64,000 nucleotides of DNA from Lolium rigidum (GCF_022539505.1 NC_061514.1:331683090-331747089), one strand, 5' to 3'. Counted from the stretch's first letter, positions 44,535 to 57,255 are shown. The notes: generated from the sequence alone by a model not told the origin. A program made the numbers and translations.

Positions 44535-44809
44535 GACTAGTCATAGTGGGAAGTAACATAGAGTAGTAACATGCACATGTTACTATTCTATGTTACTACC
44601 TTCATAGTGGTTAGTAACATCAAAGTAGTATCATATATGTCTTCATTAATTAGCTTATAAACTCATTGTATCTTGGGAAGTGTGATGTTACGAGTAATTA
44701 GCTATGTTACTCCATCCTCCTCTCTCCTCATTAACTCATCGCCACATAAGCAAATTTCATTGAGTTGGACACTTAGTTACTAGTGAAGTTACTCCCACTA
44801 TGAGTAGTC
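44535..44809. mobile_element. Tourist-like MITE, TAA target duplication (275 bp)
   Basis: GACTAGTCATAGTGGGAAGT and the inverted ACTCCCACTATGAGTAGTC form its ends, with TAA at 44532-44534 and 44810-44812. Confidence 0.8.
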
Positions 44810-44989
44810 TAACAACAAATTTCTTACCAAAATATAATTATTCATATTAATTGTTAGAGATGACAATAAAAGATAATGCATTGTATGACTTATATCTAAT
44901 GCTTCTATCCGATATGTACGTGATAAGTATAAGATACGCTCTTCTCTACCATCAGATGTCGCCTTATAAGCTTAACCATAGCAAAAGAA

Positions 44990-45638
44990 ACAAAAGTATC
45001 TAATGCTCGACCGTGCCACGACCCCACGATCCAAGCACGGGTGGACACCGGGTATCCACCTGGACACTCCAGATCGGACCAGAGCCTCCGGCCACGTCAC
45101 GCAAACCGCCCCATCCGCTGTCGTCCGGCGAACACCATTCACCGCCGCCACCCGCTCCCATTCTTCCACGCGTCCGGCCGAACCCTCTTCCCCTTTCTCG
45201 CGCTGTTTAAATACGAGCCGAGCCTGATGATACCGCTGGCTCGCTCGCGCGTAACCAATAACCAAAACTAGCAGCAGAATCCCGACCTCCCCGTCGCGGA
45301 ATCCGCTCGGCGCGGCTGCGCTAATCTGCTCATCTCCCTCCTCCCTCCCCTATTTATCCCGAATCTTCCGCGCTTCTCGTTCCTTCCCCCACCCCTCCTC
45401 GGCGGCCTGGGGACGAAGCGGCGGGCAAGAAAGAAACAGGGGAAACAAAGCTCCGGTTCTTCTTCCTCCTGCCGATTCGTTTCCGGATTCCGCCGCGCGC
45501 GAGGAGGAGGCCACGTCCCGCCGGCGAATTCCCGTCCCCGCCACCCATTTCCCGAGGGGCTAGATTGATTTTCGTTCAAAGCTCGCGTCTTGGTACGGCC
45601 GCTCGCCGGAGGAGCACGTGAGAGGCGGCGGCGGCGGG
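44990..45638 (+). promoter_or_regulatory. Promoter and 5' leader of the NHX gene
   Basis: The sequence turns GC-rich at about 45000. TTTAAATA at 45206-45213 is the best TATA candidate; TATTTAT near 45352 is an alternative. The leader before the ATG at 45639 would be 250-400 bases, GC- and pyrimidine-rich as in grass genes. I see no intron signal that I trust. Confidence 0.4.
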
Positions 45639-48600
45639 ATGGGGATGGGCGTGCTGGCGTCGCAGCTGGCGCGGCAGCTGGGCGGCGCGCTCTCCACCTC
45701 GGACCACGCGTCCGTGGTCTCCATCAACCTCTTCGTGGCGCTGCTCTGCGCCTGCATCGTACTCGGGCACCTCCTCGAGGAGAACCGCTGGCTCAACGAG
45801 TCCATCACCGCGCTAATCATCGTAAGCTCTCTCTCTCTTCCCATCAATTCCGCCCCCATCCTCTCGGCTCAATTCTTCCACCCCGGCCCGAACGCCGTCG
45901 CTAATCACTAATGCTCTGCCCTTTCTCCTTATTCCTCCTCCTTCAGGGGCTGTGCACCGGCGTGGTCATCCTGCTCACCACCAAGGGGAAGAGCTCCCAC
46001 GTGCTCGTCTTCAGCGAGGACCTCTTCTTCATATACCTCCTGCCGCCCATCATCTTCAACGCAGGGTAAGACCACCGCAGATTCCTGCCACAAGCTTTTC
46101 GTTTTCCGGTGGGGATCTCGCGCGCCTCTGTTTTCGATCTTGTTTTCCTGTTATGGGCCTAGCTGTCCGCCGTACTATCAAAAGAATGACCTCTGCATGT
46201 GGTGAGCTTCATTCTTTATTCTACCAGTAGAAATTTATCTATGGCGGAACATGGATTCTTCTCTTCTCACCCATCTGCAAGCAGCAGCAGATGCTTCTGC
46301 TGATTGGCAATCTTGAATCTTGCTCCATCCTGGAGCATAATCTACTAGTGTTACTACTTTCACAGGATATGTTTTTACTGCACACTAGTTCTTTATTGGG
46401 GCTTAGGGCCCCTCCTTGGTTCATGGCATTTAATATTTTGGTCTGTACAGACATGAGTGCTAGTAATCCCGTTCCATTATGGAATTGACTGTTTCTGAAT
46501 GAATCTACCTCATGATAGTCTGAACTTTTGTTGAGTATTCAGATCTCTTCTGAATGAATACAGTTCTGAAGGTCCATTTCTCATCAGTTTCCAGGTCAAG
46601 AAGAAGCAGTTCTTCCGGAATTTCATGACCATCACATTATTTGGTGCTGTTGGGACAATGATATCATTCTTCACCATATCTCTTGGTATGCTCCTTTTCC
46701 CCCCCAAAATAGCGGTTTGCTATCCCCTTGGTGATAATTTGATGAGAGTGTATGAAATAGATTGTTGTCCAATCGGTTACCTTGGAGTTCTCTGACTAAC
46801 GATACCTGATTACTTTTTTCAGCTGCAATTGCAATATTCAGCAGAATGAATATTGGGACACTGGATGTTGGGGATTTTCTTGGTAAGACGACGCCTTTAC
46901 CTTTCCACATGATCCTCACCCTCAACCAAACACTATCAGCATATGATCCTCATCCCTTTTTGATATGTCCCATATGCAGCAATTGGAGCTATCTTCTCCG
47001 CGACAGATTCTGTCTGCACTTTACAGGTTTGTTAATAAAATGTCCTCACAATCTGTTCTTTCTCTGGATGAATAGCCATGATTCTCTGAGTTAGTAGCTC
47101 ATGTGACTGAATCCACTATTTACTAATCTTTATCTGAAAAACAGGTTCTCAATCAGGATGAGACACCCTTTTTGTACAGTCTAGTTTTCGGTGAAGGTGT
47201 TGTGAACGACGCCACATCAGTTGTGCTTTTCAACGCACTCCAGAACTTTGACCTTAACCACATCGACACAATGGTCATTCTCAAGTTCTTGGGGAACTTC
47301 TTGTACTTATTTGTGTCAAGCACCTTCCTCGGAGTATTTGTAAGTTTGTTTTAGGGTCTCACTTTTGCACCCTTCTATTTCACTAAATGGAGCAGTGACC
47401 ACATGGAATTGACATTCCTTCTGCAATTGTCAGTCTGGATTGCTCAGTGCGTACATAATCAAGAAACTGTACATAGGAAGGTTTGTTCAACCCCCAATTT
47501 TTTTATTAAGCCTCCATGTTTATGCTTAATACTGCTAACCTATTTTTTTCGCTGAACTTATGTCAGGCATTCTACTGACCGTGAGGTTGCACTTATGATG
47601 CTCATGGCCTACCTCTCATATATGCTAGCTGAGGTGCATGTCTGATTTGATACAACACAAATACTAACATTGTCATTAGCAGTTTGAATGTCTGAACTCA
47701 CCCTGTTTATTTGATTTTTGCAGCTTCTGGATTTGAGTGGCATCCTCACTGTATTCTTCTGTGGTATTGTCATGTCACATTATACTTGGCATAACGTGAC
47801 AGAGAGCTCAAGAGTTACTACCAAGTAATTATAGTTTTTAGTCCATGCTATGTTTTACTAGTACTCTATCTTCAGTTCAGTGAAAAACTGCATGCTTACT
47901 TTTGCCGACCTTCTCATCTACTTAGGCATGCTTTTGCAACCTTGTCCTTCATCGCCGAGACTTTTCTCTTCCTCTATGTTGGGATGGATGCATTGGATAT
48001 TGAGAAATGGAAATTCGCCAGTGACAGGTCAGAGATATGTACTTGTCACCTCTAAACTGCATTACCTAATTTCTATTTCATGTCCTTCTTTCCAACAGTA
48101 AATCTTACTCTTTCTCACTGCAGCCCTGGCAAGTCCATTGGGGTAAGTTCAATTTTGCTAGGATTGGTTCTGGTTGGAAGAGCTGCTTTTGTTTTCCCGC
48201 TCTCGTTCTTATCCAACTTAACAAAGAAGACGCCCGCTGAAAAAATAAGCTGGAGGCAGCAAGTGAGTAATTGTTGCATTGGACCATTTGCCAGTCAAAT
48301 TGAGTTAACATCTGCTAACTGAATTTCTTTTAATAGGTCGTAATATGGTGGGCTGGGCTAATGAGAGGAGCTGTGTCAATTGCTCTGGCTTACAACAAGG
48401 TCGGTTCAAGACCATTTCTGCACACTGTTTCTAGTTATTTCCCCTTGACTATTGATTGGTTCTGGCCGACCGGTGTTTTCAAATAAGCGGCCATAAATAG
48501 TATTCTTAAATCCTTAAGACGTCAGTTCTGAAATATCTCTTGTCGATGCAACTAGTCCGTGGAATGTTAGCGTAGTTTGCTTTTACTCAAATTTGTATCA

Positions 48601-49177
48601 AGTTCAACTCTGCAAGTATGTAGTTTCTTTTCTGCAAGCTTACCCTTTGCATTTGAATTGCAGTTTACCAGAGCTGGTCACACAGAGCTACACGGCAATG
48701 CGATAATGATCACCAGCACCATTACCGTCGTTCTGTTTAGCACTATGGTGAGTTATCTCATCTTTTTTTGCAGTACCTACCTTATGCATATCTGAGGTCT
48801 TATCATATTCCGAATGTGTCGAACCATCTGACATGTAACATGTTTAACAGCTGTTTGGCATGATGACAAAGCCTCTGATCCGGTTCCTGCTGCCTGCCTC
48901 GAGCAGTGCCACATCGGAGCCCTCTTCACCGAAATCCCTGCACTCTCCTCTACTCACAAGCCTGATAGGCTCGGACCTGGAGACGGCTGTCCCCATGGTT
49001 AGGCCCTCCAGCCTCCGGATGCTACTGACCAAGCCAACCCACACCGTCCACTACTACTGGCGCAAGTTCGACGATGCACTGATGCGTCCGATGTTCGGAG
49101 GGCGCGGTTTCGTGCCCTACACCCCAGGATCACCCACTGATCCGAATGTACCTATCGAGCGGTTAACGTCGATATGA
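45639..49177 (+). CDS. NHX: Vacuolar Na+(K+)/H+ antiporter, NHX1 type (14 exons, 543 aa)
   Basis: It exchanges cytosolic Na+ or K+ for vacuolar H+ at the tonoplast, supporting salt tolerance, K+ storage and vacuolar pH (family knowledge). Coding exons: 45639-45821, 45947-46065, 46588-46685, 46823-46882, 46980-47026, 47145-47339, 47434-47480, 47567-47633, 47724-47824, 47926-48027, 48124-48262, 48337-48399, 48664-48747, 48851-49177. All introns are GT-AG and all phases join cleanly. The protein has many hydrophobic segments, the amiloride-binding motif LFFIYLLPPI (residues 87-96), ATDS (161-164) and the ion-site motif FGEGVVNDAT with N190-D191. The C-terminal ~100 residues form a hydrophilic tail ending in IERLTSI. 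An upstream in-frame GTG has no support; I chose the ATG giving MGMGVLASQLARQLGG. I infer a functional gene; the exact paralog number is not assigned. Confidence 0.96.
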
Positions 49178-50479
49178 AACGGAGAAGCCATGGCAGCTTC
49201 AGAAGACGCTTGAACTGTTACATGAAGAGCAGGAAGGAATACAGCTTCAGAACAAGACGGTTTTCAGCATATATACAGCGTATGGCTGCCTATGAGTGGC
49301 TCATTGTTCGGCGATCCAGAAGGTTAAAGAAAGGGGCCTTCTGATCATGGTTCAGATGAACGGTTGGTTACGGCACCAACAGGAAGATGAACCCTGAGTA
49401 ACGATGATGCGGTCATCGCCTTATCGGTTACCACAAGCCTGTAAATTTTGTAGATTAATAACAAGCCACCTGTACCTTATGATCGCTACTACAGCAAACT
49501 GGTCATTCCTTCTCCTTGCTCGGAATCTGACCTCCTGCTTCATCTCCTCCCCCATTTTCTAATGGAGTGGTGTGTATTGTGCCAAGTTTTGTCAAATAAG
49601 TGAATATTTTGTAGCCTGATTGGTACAAAGAACTCATGTTGGACAAGTTATCTGTCTTGAACTGAACTGACTATTGTACCATATTGATGTCGCATACAGT
49701 TATAATTTGAAAGCTGTGGAAAAATTTGCTATTTCCAAGTTTCAATTGCCTGTTTTATCTGCCACATGATTAGGCTCATTTTCTGCTACTTTTGTAGCAA
49801 CATACCAGCACTCTGCTACAGTTAGTTATGACACTGCATGTTAGGCTAAACATAGTAGCAAGATTTATTGCCTCTTTCTCTCGTCAGCTCAGTCGTTTGG
49901 TTTGTTTCCAAGAATCGCCATGTTTGAGATCCAGTCGCCATACGGGTTTGGTTTGGTTGGATTTGGTCAGTGCTGTGAACATTCAGAAAGCACTTCCATC
50001 TCTAACCTTTTTTTTTTTAAAAAAATATCTCTAACCTTTTCTGACAATGGAGAGTGACATTTCCCTACTCCCGGCGACTGGGAGGGAAGCTCACCATTCT
50101 TCTTCAGGAATTCAGGACGGGTAGCTCGGTTGCTGCAAGTACAAGTACAATCTCCATCAAGCAAAGAAAATAGAAAGACCATCTTCCTTCCGGCTAGCAG
50201 AAGCTCTCCAGAATTCAGGATGTTTCCTTGACAAGTGTCTAGATTAAAACTGTTTCTTCAGAAAGAAATGATTTTTATCCTTGCAGGAAAAAAAGGAAAG
50301 GGCTTTACCGTTTTCTTGGAACTCGAAATGGTCTTCTCCTGACAGAGATGCTGGGTAGTATATTATTACCAGTGTGTAGTAGCACAATTTTTCTGCCAGC
50401 TGCGTACAGATTACTGCACACCGCACTTTCTTCCTTTGATCCCTTCTCTCCCTGCCAATCTCTATCTGACTGTCTCCCG
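49178..50479. other. 3' UTR of NHX and intergenic spacer to the Tubby-like gene
   Basis: The first ~300 bases after the stop are probably 3' UTR, with AATAA-type signals near 49460. The rest shows no ORF or transposon end that I can support. Confidence 0.5.
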
Positions 50480-50489
50480 CATATAAACA
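50480..50489 (+). promoter_or_regulatory. TATA box candidate of the Tubby-like gene
   Basis: CATATAAACA lies about 245 bp upstream of the start codon, giving a leader of roughly 215 bases. No other TATA-like site is nearby in this GC-rich region. Confidence 0.5.
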
Positions 50490-50726
50490 AGCGGCAGGAT
50501 AGCACGGGGGGTTGCGCGATTCACAGAGATTCCGGCATCGACCGGTGCCAATTCCAATCCTCCTTCTTGAAGAAATCCGGCGCGATCTCTTCTGCCAGGC
50601 TGCCGTGATCGGAGCCTGAAGCCGAGCGGCGCGCTCGCCGGAGACCGCGATTCTGAAGGGAAATTGGATCGCGGGAGAGTCTTTGGAGCTGATTTGGTTT
50701 TTGGGGGCGACGGGACGAGCCAGGCG

Positions 50727-53700
50727 ATGTCGTTCAGGGGCATGCTCCGGGAGATGAAGGGCGAGGTGGGCGCCATCTCCCGGCGCGGCCTCCTCCGGCC
50801 CAGGACGCCGTCGGTCCGCCGGGTGGCGGCGGTCGCGCCGGAGGAGGCGACGCGGCAGGGGTGCTGCTGGGCGGAGCTGCCGCCGGAGCTCCTGCGGGAG
50901 GTGCTGGCGAGGGTCGAGGAGGCGGAGCCGCGGTGGCCGCGCCGCCGGGACGTGGTGGCGTGCGCCGGGGTCTGCCGGACATGGAGGGGCGTCGTGAAGG
51001 AGATTGTGCGCGTCCCGGCGGAGTCAGGGAAGCTCACCTTCCCCATCTCTGTCAAGCAGGTAGCAGCTCCTGGTCATTCTGAATCTCTCTCTGTTTCTGT
51101 GATTGGCTTCACCATTCTGCTGTTAATTCTGCAATCCTTCATGACAGCCTAATGTTCATGTTGCTGTTTATTTTGCTCCTAGGATGGTATCACCTAGCCT
51201 AGTAATTCAGGAGTAATTTTGTAGGCTGCCGCCGTCACTCTATGGTTTTGTTTGTGAAATAGCTTGATGCAATAGATAGTTTCAATGAGCGGTTGCATCC
51301 ATTTTCTACCTTAAACTTTTGTGACTTTCTTGATCTCAAGTATTCTGTGGCAATCGTACTGAGCCTTTCTTTGTCTTGATTGGAAGTCCTCAAATAAGAT
51401 CCAGGTGAAACGAGTTACAGTATTGGGAACCAATTTACTTGGTCATGTATGTTACTTTTCCATTTTGGAAGTCTTAATTAGTTGTGGTTGAGAAAAAAAA
51501 TCCATATTGGGGAGAAACATGAGAGTCAGATTATTAAGTTGTTCTTCACGGCATGTTTGGTGGGAACTGGAAGAGCTATGTGCAAGCCAGGTGCCAGGGG
51601 GGCGTTGCCCCCCACCTGCCCTAGCACCTATGTTTTACTTAATTAACAAGTAACATTTGGATATAGGTTAGAGAAAATAAGGTATTGGACGCTGCAGCTC
51701 ATGGATCACCGTTGTGGACAGCATAACCTCCTCCTTTTCGGTCATGGCGGTTGCCATAGACGAGGCTTGAATTGTACATGCCGATGGGGTGAAGCGCAAG
51801 CGGTAGGTTGCGCGGAATGTTACCAATGAAGCCGTAGACGTGGAAACAACTCTTGTGGCACCGGCCTAGAAAGTGAATGTTCATACTTGTGTCTCTCTCT
51901 CTCTGCAACCATCAATTGAGTTATCGTAGCATCAATTTCATATTCCAAGTTTATAAATACGAAGAGACATGGTTGTGAATCATATATACGTAACGGAGTA
52001 ATGTTGAGGCAAACAGCGTAAAGGTTCTCAAGAAGTAGCAGAGTCAGTTGGTTCTCCAATACTGGCACGTCAGAGTGGATAACCGTTTGCATGTAGGCGT
52101 TTGCTGTAGAAGGGGCCTTCAGACTCAGGAACATAGTCTGGCTTGCCCCAGTCGAGGAGCTCCATCAAATAGGAGCCATCCGTGACCATCATCTCCACGA
52201 AGCGGGGACTATTTTCCCCATGGCACTACATGGCCAAGTCCTTGCCGTACGCAGTTCTAGTTGCGCTGAAACATCCTCGGCGGCAGCAATATAGGCCTGT
52301 AGCGGCTTGCTGCTCCGTTTAAGGAGGTGCGCCACCGCCCGGGCTTGTGCTTCTCCATGAGCCGCAGGTCATGGTCATCGTGGTGGATGTGCTTCTCCAT
52401 GAGCCGCAGGTCAGGGTTGTCGTGGTGGAATGCACTGCCAGAGCTATGCACAACTGCACAAGTCAGGGAGGGCCACCGCCCCCTCCCACTCCCAGCTCAA
52501 TTTTTGTTTGCTTAACTAAAATTAATGATTTGGATTTAGATTGGAAAAATAGGGTACTTGGCCCCTGCAGCTTGCCTTTTTTCAAGTCTGTTCTTGTCTA
52601 CTTCTGCCCCCTGTTGGTGGCTCAATCCGTAGTTGGCTTAGCATGATAATTGCGTCCGAAAATGTTACTTAGTTAGAAGGGTAATTGTAAAGGTTTTGCA
52701 TGAAACTTCCACCACCATATGTAGTTGCCTATCATTTTTAATAAAATGATATCTAATTTAAGCTCTATAAAGTTTTTAGCTTTTGTTTGTTGATTAGCTT
52801 GCTCTGGACTTACTTTTACCTCTCTAACATGTAGCCTGGCCCAAGGGACGCTCCTATGAAATGTTTCATTCGGAGGAACCGGACTACTCAGACATACTAC
52901 CTGTACATTGGGCTGACTGATGGTGTGTTTTCTGACATAATGCATATGTAGTCTGTATGTGTTTTTCTTTTATGTGAACAATTTTTTTTTTCACAGCACT
53001 AACCGATGATGGGAAGTTCCTACTCGCTGCACGCAAAGGCCATAGGCCTACATGTACCGAATATCTGATTTCGCTTGACCGGAGTGATACATCAAGGGGG
53101 AGTCACGCCTGTATTGGCAAGTTAAGGTGATCCTTCGACATTGGTACCTGGAAGTTATAATTTGCTCTAGTTTGAGCGAAACACATATGATCAAAACTAA
53201 ATGTTAAAACAGGGAAACTGATTTATTTCATTCTTCACCCAACAGATCAAACTTCTTGAGAACGAAATTTACTGTCTATGATGCGCATCCACCTCATGCT
53301 GCAGCTGGGTTTTCAAACAGATGGTCTGCTGGGAATTATCCAGTTTCCCACGTTCATTATGAATTGAACGTTTTGGGATCTAGGTACGTGTCATCTAATG
53401 TGGTAACAATCCATTTCATAAATTTAATGCTCACACACTCATATGTGTTTTGTTAAAAAACACTACTATTTACAGGACAAATCTATTAGCAACCAAAATG
53501 TCGAGAAAACCATTGCTAATTCAAATACTGATAACAATCTTACTGTCCATAAATTTGGAAGGAATGGTATTTTCATGATTTCCTTAGGAGACTTCTCTAG
53601 TGTGAGTTTTATTTGAAGAAAATAATGATATACATAACACTGGAAATTCAGGTTTAAATTTTATTGTCATGTCTTGGTACTTGGTAGTTGGTAAGCAAAG

Positions 53701-54263
53701 CTATGTATTCATGAATAATGCAGCAGAAAACGTTTTTATCATTGAAGAAACATCACTAACTATGTTGTGGTATATTTATTTGCTTTAGGGGCCCAAGAAG
53801 GATGCGATGTGTTATGCATTCCATCCCTGTATCAGCAATTGAACAAGGCGGAACAGCTCCAACGCAGACTGGATTTCCTTCGAGTAACGACAACTCTTCT
53901 GCATCACTCCCATTCTTCAAGTCTAAATCATGTCGAATGGACAGCTTCACCGCTCCACTATCCATTCAAGATCAAGAGGAAAGTAAGCTAGTGCTGAAGA
54001 ACAAGTCTCCCAGGTGGCATGAACATCTGCAGTGTTGGTGCCTCAACTTCCATGGAAGGGTGACAGTTGCATCAGTGAAGAACTTTCAGCTGGTGGCTAC
54101 TGATGAGAGTGCTCCAACTAACCAGGAGCATGACAACACCACCCTTCAGTTTGGTAAGATAGGGAAGGACTTGTTCACCATGGACTACCGTTACCCGCTA
54201 TCGGCATTTCAGGCATTTGCAATCTGCCTGAGCAGCTTCGACACCAAATTAGCATGCGAATGA
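50727..54263 (+). CDS. TLP: Tubby-like F-box protein (5 exons, 387 aa)
   Basis: Plant Tubby-like proteins join an F-box (SCF ubiquitin ligase subunit) to a phosphoinositide-binding tubby barrel that tethers them to membranes; they act in stress and ABA signalling (family knowledge). Coding exons: 50727-51059, 52835-52922, 52997-53126, 53246-53383, 53789-54263; GT-AG introns with consistent phases. The N-terminus [20 protein letters not shown] is typical of the family, the F-box is at about residues 48-94 ([17 protein letters not shown]...), and the tubby domain starts near 112. Both tubby signatures are intact: [14 protein letters not shown] (317-330) and [16 protein letters not shown], which forms the exact C-terminus (372-387). 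The first intron is long (1775 bp) because it contains a decayed DUF247-like fragment. A 3' UTR intron near 54300-54520 is possible. It is probably functional. Confidence 0.95.
51560..52610. repeat. Insert in TLP intron 1 bounded by ~140-bp diverged direct repeats
   Basis: Two similar stretches in the same orientation, about 51565-51700 and 52440-52575, flank the DUF247-like fragment. They share GAGCTATG, a GC-rich block, TTACTTAATTAAC/TTGCTTAACTAAA, GATTTGGAT-type sequence, GGTATTGGAC/GGGTACTTGG and CTGCAGCT. They could be arms of an element or result from a local duplication; the mechanism is not clear. Confidence 0.45.
51700..52451 (-). pseudogene. DUF247 (UPF0481)-like gene fragment in TLP intron 1
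   Basis: Minus-strand frames show blocks in the order of plant DUF247 proteins. These are [16 protein letters not shown] (near 52350-52420), [20 protein letters not shown] and then [20 protein letters not shown] (near 52100-52200), [17 protein letters not shown] (near 52020-52070) and [13 protein letters not shown] (near 51770-51800). The frame changes and stops occur several times. A 41-bp tandem duplication repeats the [11 protein letters not shown] block (TGCTTCTCCATGAGCCGCAG at 52349 and 52390). Family identity is from memory of the motif order. It is a dead fragment in antisense to the host gene. Confidence 0.6.
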
Positions 54264-55354
54264 GACAGAGGTGCTATTCTAAGGTTCCTTTTCTTTAAAT
54301 ATTTACTCCTGCAAATTTAATGATGAATCATATATTAATGGTGCATCTGGTTGTTGATTGAACTGTATCGAGTTGCTTCAAACTGATCTTCAGACATAAG
54401 AAAAGTTAGCTTCAATCAAGCATTTCCACTGACTGTTAGGATATTTAAGCACCAGATTGGTGTCACCTACCTAACGAATACAGGATATTAAACCTGACGT
54501 GTAAGTACCATTTTACCTGCAGGTGTCGAACAACCAGTAGAATGTTGAAGCAAGTGGCTGGACTAATCCGAAATTCCGTTCTAGATACCAAAGTGCCGAG
54601 AGTAGGAATTGGAAAGTGTGATACATTTGTTAAATGACATCATAATGTAGATAGAAATCTAGCTGGGTGTGGCTTATCCTTTATTTTTTTGTCGCCAATA
54701 AGTCCCATTCTTTACCCTGGTTCTATGTAATTTGGAAATACACATCGGAAGAGAGGCCATGCTTTAGACACAATTTCTATCTGGTATGCTGTATATTGAA
54801 GATTATGTTATTATGTGTTTTCTGTTTGTGGTTATCGTGGCTCTCGTTGAGTTCTTGTTAAAGAAAGAGCTTCTAACGTTTATGGCTTTCTGGAATAAAA
54901 TTTTGGCTGTAAGGTTAGAGAGTTTTATCAGGCATGGGATGCGAATCAGTTAACTGTAAATCTAGTGACGGTAATTGCATATTTAGTTGAGCTGGATGGC
55001 AGCAAAACTGGGCACTGAGCTAGCATGACTCATGACCTTCAAACGTCAGTTGACAAAATTGCATTAGCCGTAACAATATTGTCCTCATTTCTTATGGAGA
55101 CACGGGTCTCGTACTGGGACAATATAATCATAAGTTCATGATACAGCCTCCAAATACAGCGCCGGAAAATTATAAACTTCATGTACAGTTCAACTCTGAT
55201 CCACTAATAATTGGATCATCTCATCTCATCTCATCTCATCTCAGCTAATCAAACACTACCAGTAGAGAAATCTAGTAGTGGTCCAAGGAGAGATGGATTG
55301 AGGCGTATAGAGTACAAACGCATGATCAGTAAGGTATTCAATTTAAATCAAGTG
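54264..55354. other. TLP 3' UTR and convergent spacer to BAM9-like gene
   Basis: The left part is TLP 3' UTR, possibly spliced (CTGCAG acceptor near 54522). An (ATCTC)n stretch is at about 55217-55243. The right ~200 bases should be the 3' UTR of the minus-strand gene. No other gene is seen. Confidence 0.5.
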
Positions 55355-57132
55355 TCAAACTGCTTGCGCCTCCCAGGCCTTGGCGCTGCCGGAGACGGCG
55401 GCGGCCATCTGGCGCTCCTCGTCGTCTTCGTCCCACTCGCCGCAGACGACGCTGCGCACGAACTCGGTGAATTGCGGCCAGTGCTCCGGTGAGAAGAACT
55501 GCGCCCCCATCCGCTGGTACGTGAAGTGCGACGGCCGCATCCGCTCCGTGGTGAGGATGTTGCTCCTGATCCTGGAGAAGCTGCTGGTGTGCGTCATCAC
55601 CAGCGACGCGTTCTCGCCGGCGATCCGGGCGCCGTGTCGTCGGCACGCGTTCTTGATCTGCACCAGCAGCTGGTCCGGGCTGGACCCCGTGCTCCGGTGC
55701 TGCTTGTTCATGCACACGTCCATGCCGGGCACCACCATGGTGCAGCCGTGGCTGGCGAACACCTTGGCCACGGGGCTGTACCCGTTCTTCTTGTTGCTCT
55801 TGTAGAACCCCGCCACCGCCTCCGCTGGCCGCGACTTGGCGCCGTGAAACCAGTGCATGAACGGCACCTTGGCCGACAGCTCCACGGGCTTGTTGCCGAA
55901 GACGCGGCTGGCCATGCCCAGCACGCGGTCGCCGTGGCTCAGCAGCTTCCCGGCGTACCAGGAGAGGAAGAAGTCGCCGTAGGGGCTCTGCCACGACCCT
56001 CCCTGGTCCCGGAAGAAGTCGCACGAGTCCGGCGACTCGTGGTACCGCGGCGTGTCGTGCGGGCCGGAGAGCCCCCACAGCGGCTGGCCGAACGCCTCCG
56101 CGTGCTGCCTCAGCTGGGCCAGCATGTACTTGTCGTAGCACTGGAACTCGCCGACGCCGATGAACTTGGTCGCGTCGCTCCCCGGAGGGTACGACGGGTA
56201 CCGGAGCTCGCCGTTCGGCCCCAGCCCCACAGTCACGTCCTGATTAGGTTAGCGATCAAGGTCGAACGTGGATTATAAATTAAAAAAAATGGAGAAATGG
56301 AATATGGCGATGGCACATTGGTGAATTACGTACGGTGATGGTGGATTCGAAGAGGTCCTCGAAGGCGTTGGCGAAGCTGCGGAAGAAGGCCTCGTAGCGC
56401 TGGAGCGGTGACAAGCCGCCGAGCACGGGGAGCTCGTCGACGGCGAAGGAGAGGCAGTCCTCGTGGCGATCACCGTTGCGGTCGGTGAATAGGATGTCCC
56501 GGTCGGTGGCGGCGGCGGAGCCGACCCAGGCCGGGAGCTTCGGGACGTTGCCGCCGGGTGAGCCGTGGATGCGGAGGGAGACGCGGAGGCTGAGGCCCTC
56601 GGCGCGCGCCATGTCGGCCACGGCACGGTACCCGGCCCACGAGAAGCGGTCCGGCGACTCCGGCTGCACCACGGACCAGAACACCTGCAGCTCCACGCCG
56701 TCGGCGCCGAGGAGCTTTACGGCGCGTATCCCGGCCTCGATGCCCCGGGCGCTGTTCACCGCCGCGCCGTCCGTTACCGAGTTGATCGGCAGGCCCACGA
56801 AGAGCCGCACCGTGCCGACGTCCTCCACCTGGCAATGCACGCGTTTGAACTGTCAGATTAGCGCCTTAATTGGAGCTAATTAATGTAGTACGATTTTCGC
56901 TGCGTAATTAAGTACATACGCCGCGGGAGTTCTTGCTGCCGCCGTGGTCGACGGCGCCGGCGGCCTGGCCGAGGAAGCGGCCGAGCCCGGCGACGCTCAG
57001 GACGTCCCTCGCGCTGCCGCTGCGCCGCGCGCGTCCGAATTCCACCCTGCCCGGCGCCGCGTCTCCGGCCCCTCGCAAGCGCCTCTTGGAGGGCGACGCC
57101 GTGGCGGCGTGCTGTGTTAGCAGGGAATCCAT
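55355..57132 (-). CDS. BAM9: Beta-amylase-like protein, BAM9 type (3 exons, 530 aa)
   Basis: Glycosyl hydrolase family 14. Exons on the minus strand: 57132-56920, 56828-56334, 56239-55355, all GT-AG. Residues 1-70 are Ser/Arg/Ala-rich and fit a plastid transit region; the GH14 barrel follows from VEDVGTVRLFVGLPIN. The candidate catalytic glutamates are present: E247 in GLGPNGELRYPSYP and E445 in AGENASL. However, the mobile loop that covers the substrate (GGNVGD in active enzymes) reads GSPGGNVPKLPAWV (160-172), shortened and without its Asp. Blocks such as YMLAQLRQHAEAFGQPLWGL and GGSWQSPYGDFFLSWY resemble BAM9 (from memory), a plastid protein described as non-catalytic and regulatory in starch turnover. 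I therefore expect little or no hydrolysis. It converges with the Tubby-like gene. The ATG at 57132 is the only in-frame one that fits. Confidence 0.92.
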
Positions 57133-57255
57133 GGCCTTTTCTTGAGCCTGGTAGGGAAGGAGAAGAAGAGTCTCAAGATCGGGGACGTGATTGCGCGGCG
57201 CGCTTTGCTTCGGCGTGTGAAGCTTAGCATCCGTGGGTTGCTTCCGGCGTGGTAG

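Noticed and set aside
45618..45638. Upstream in-frame GTG start for the NHX protein (MRGGGGG...)
   Set aside because: It is not an ATG, the encoded Gly run is not a family feature, and the ATG at 45639 gives the typical N-terminus.
50664..50726. Upstream TTG-start extension of the Tubby-like protein
   Set aside because: No ATG, and the family start MSFRGM-type sequence begins at 50727.
55526..56278. Plus-strand ORF of 250 codons
   Set aside because: Shadow of exon 3 of the BAM9-like gene.
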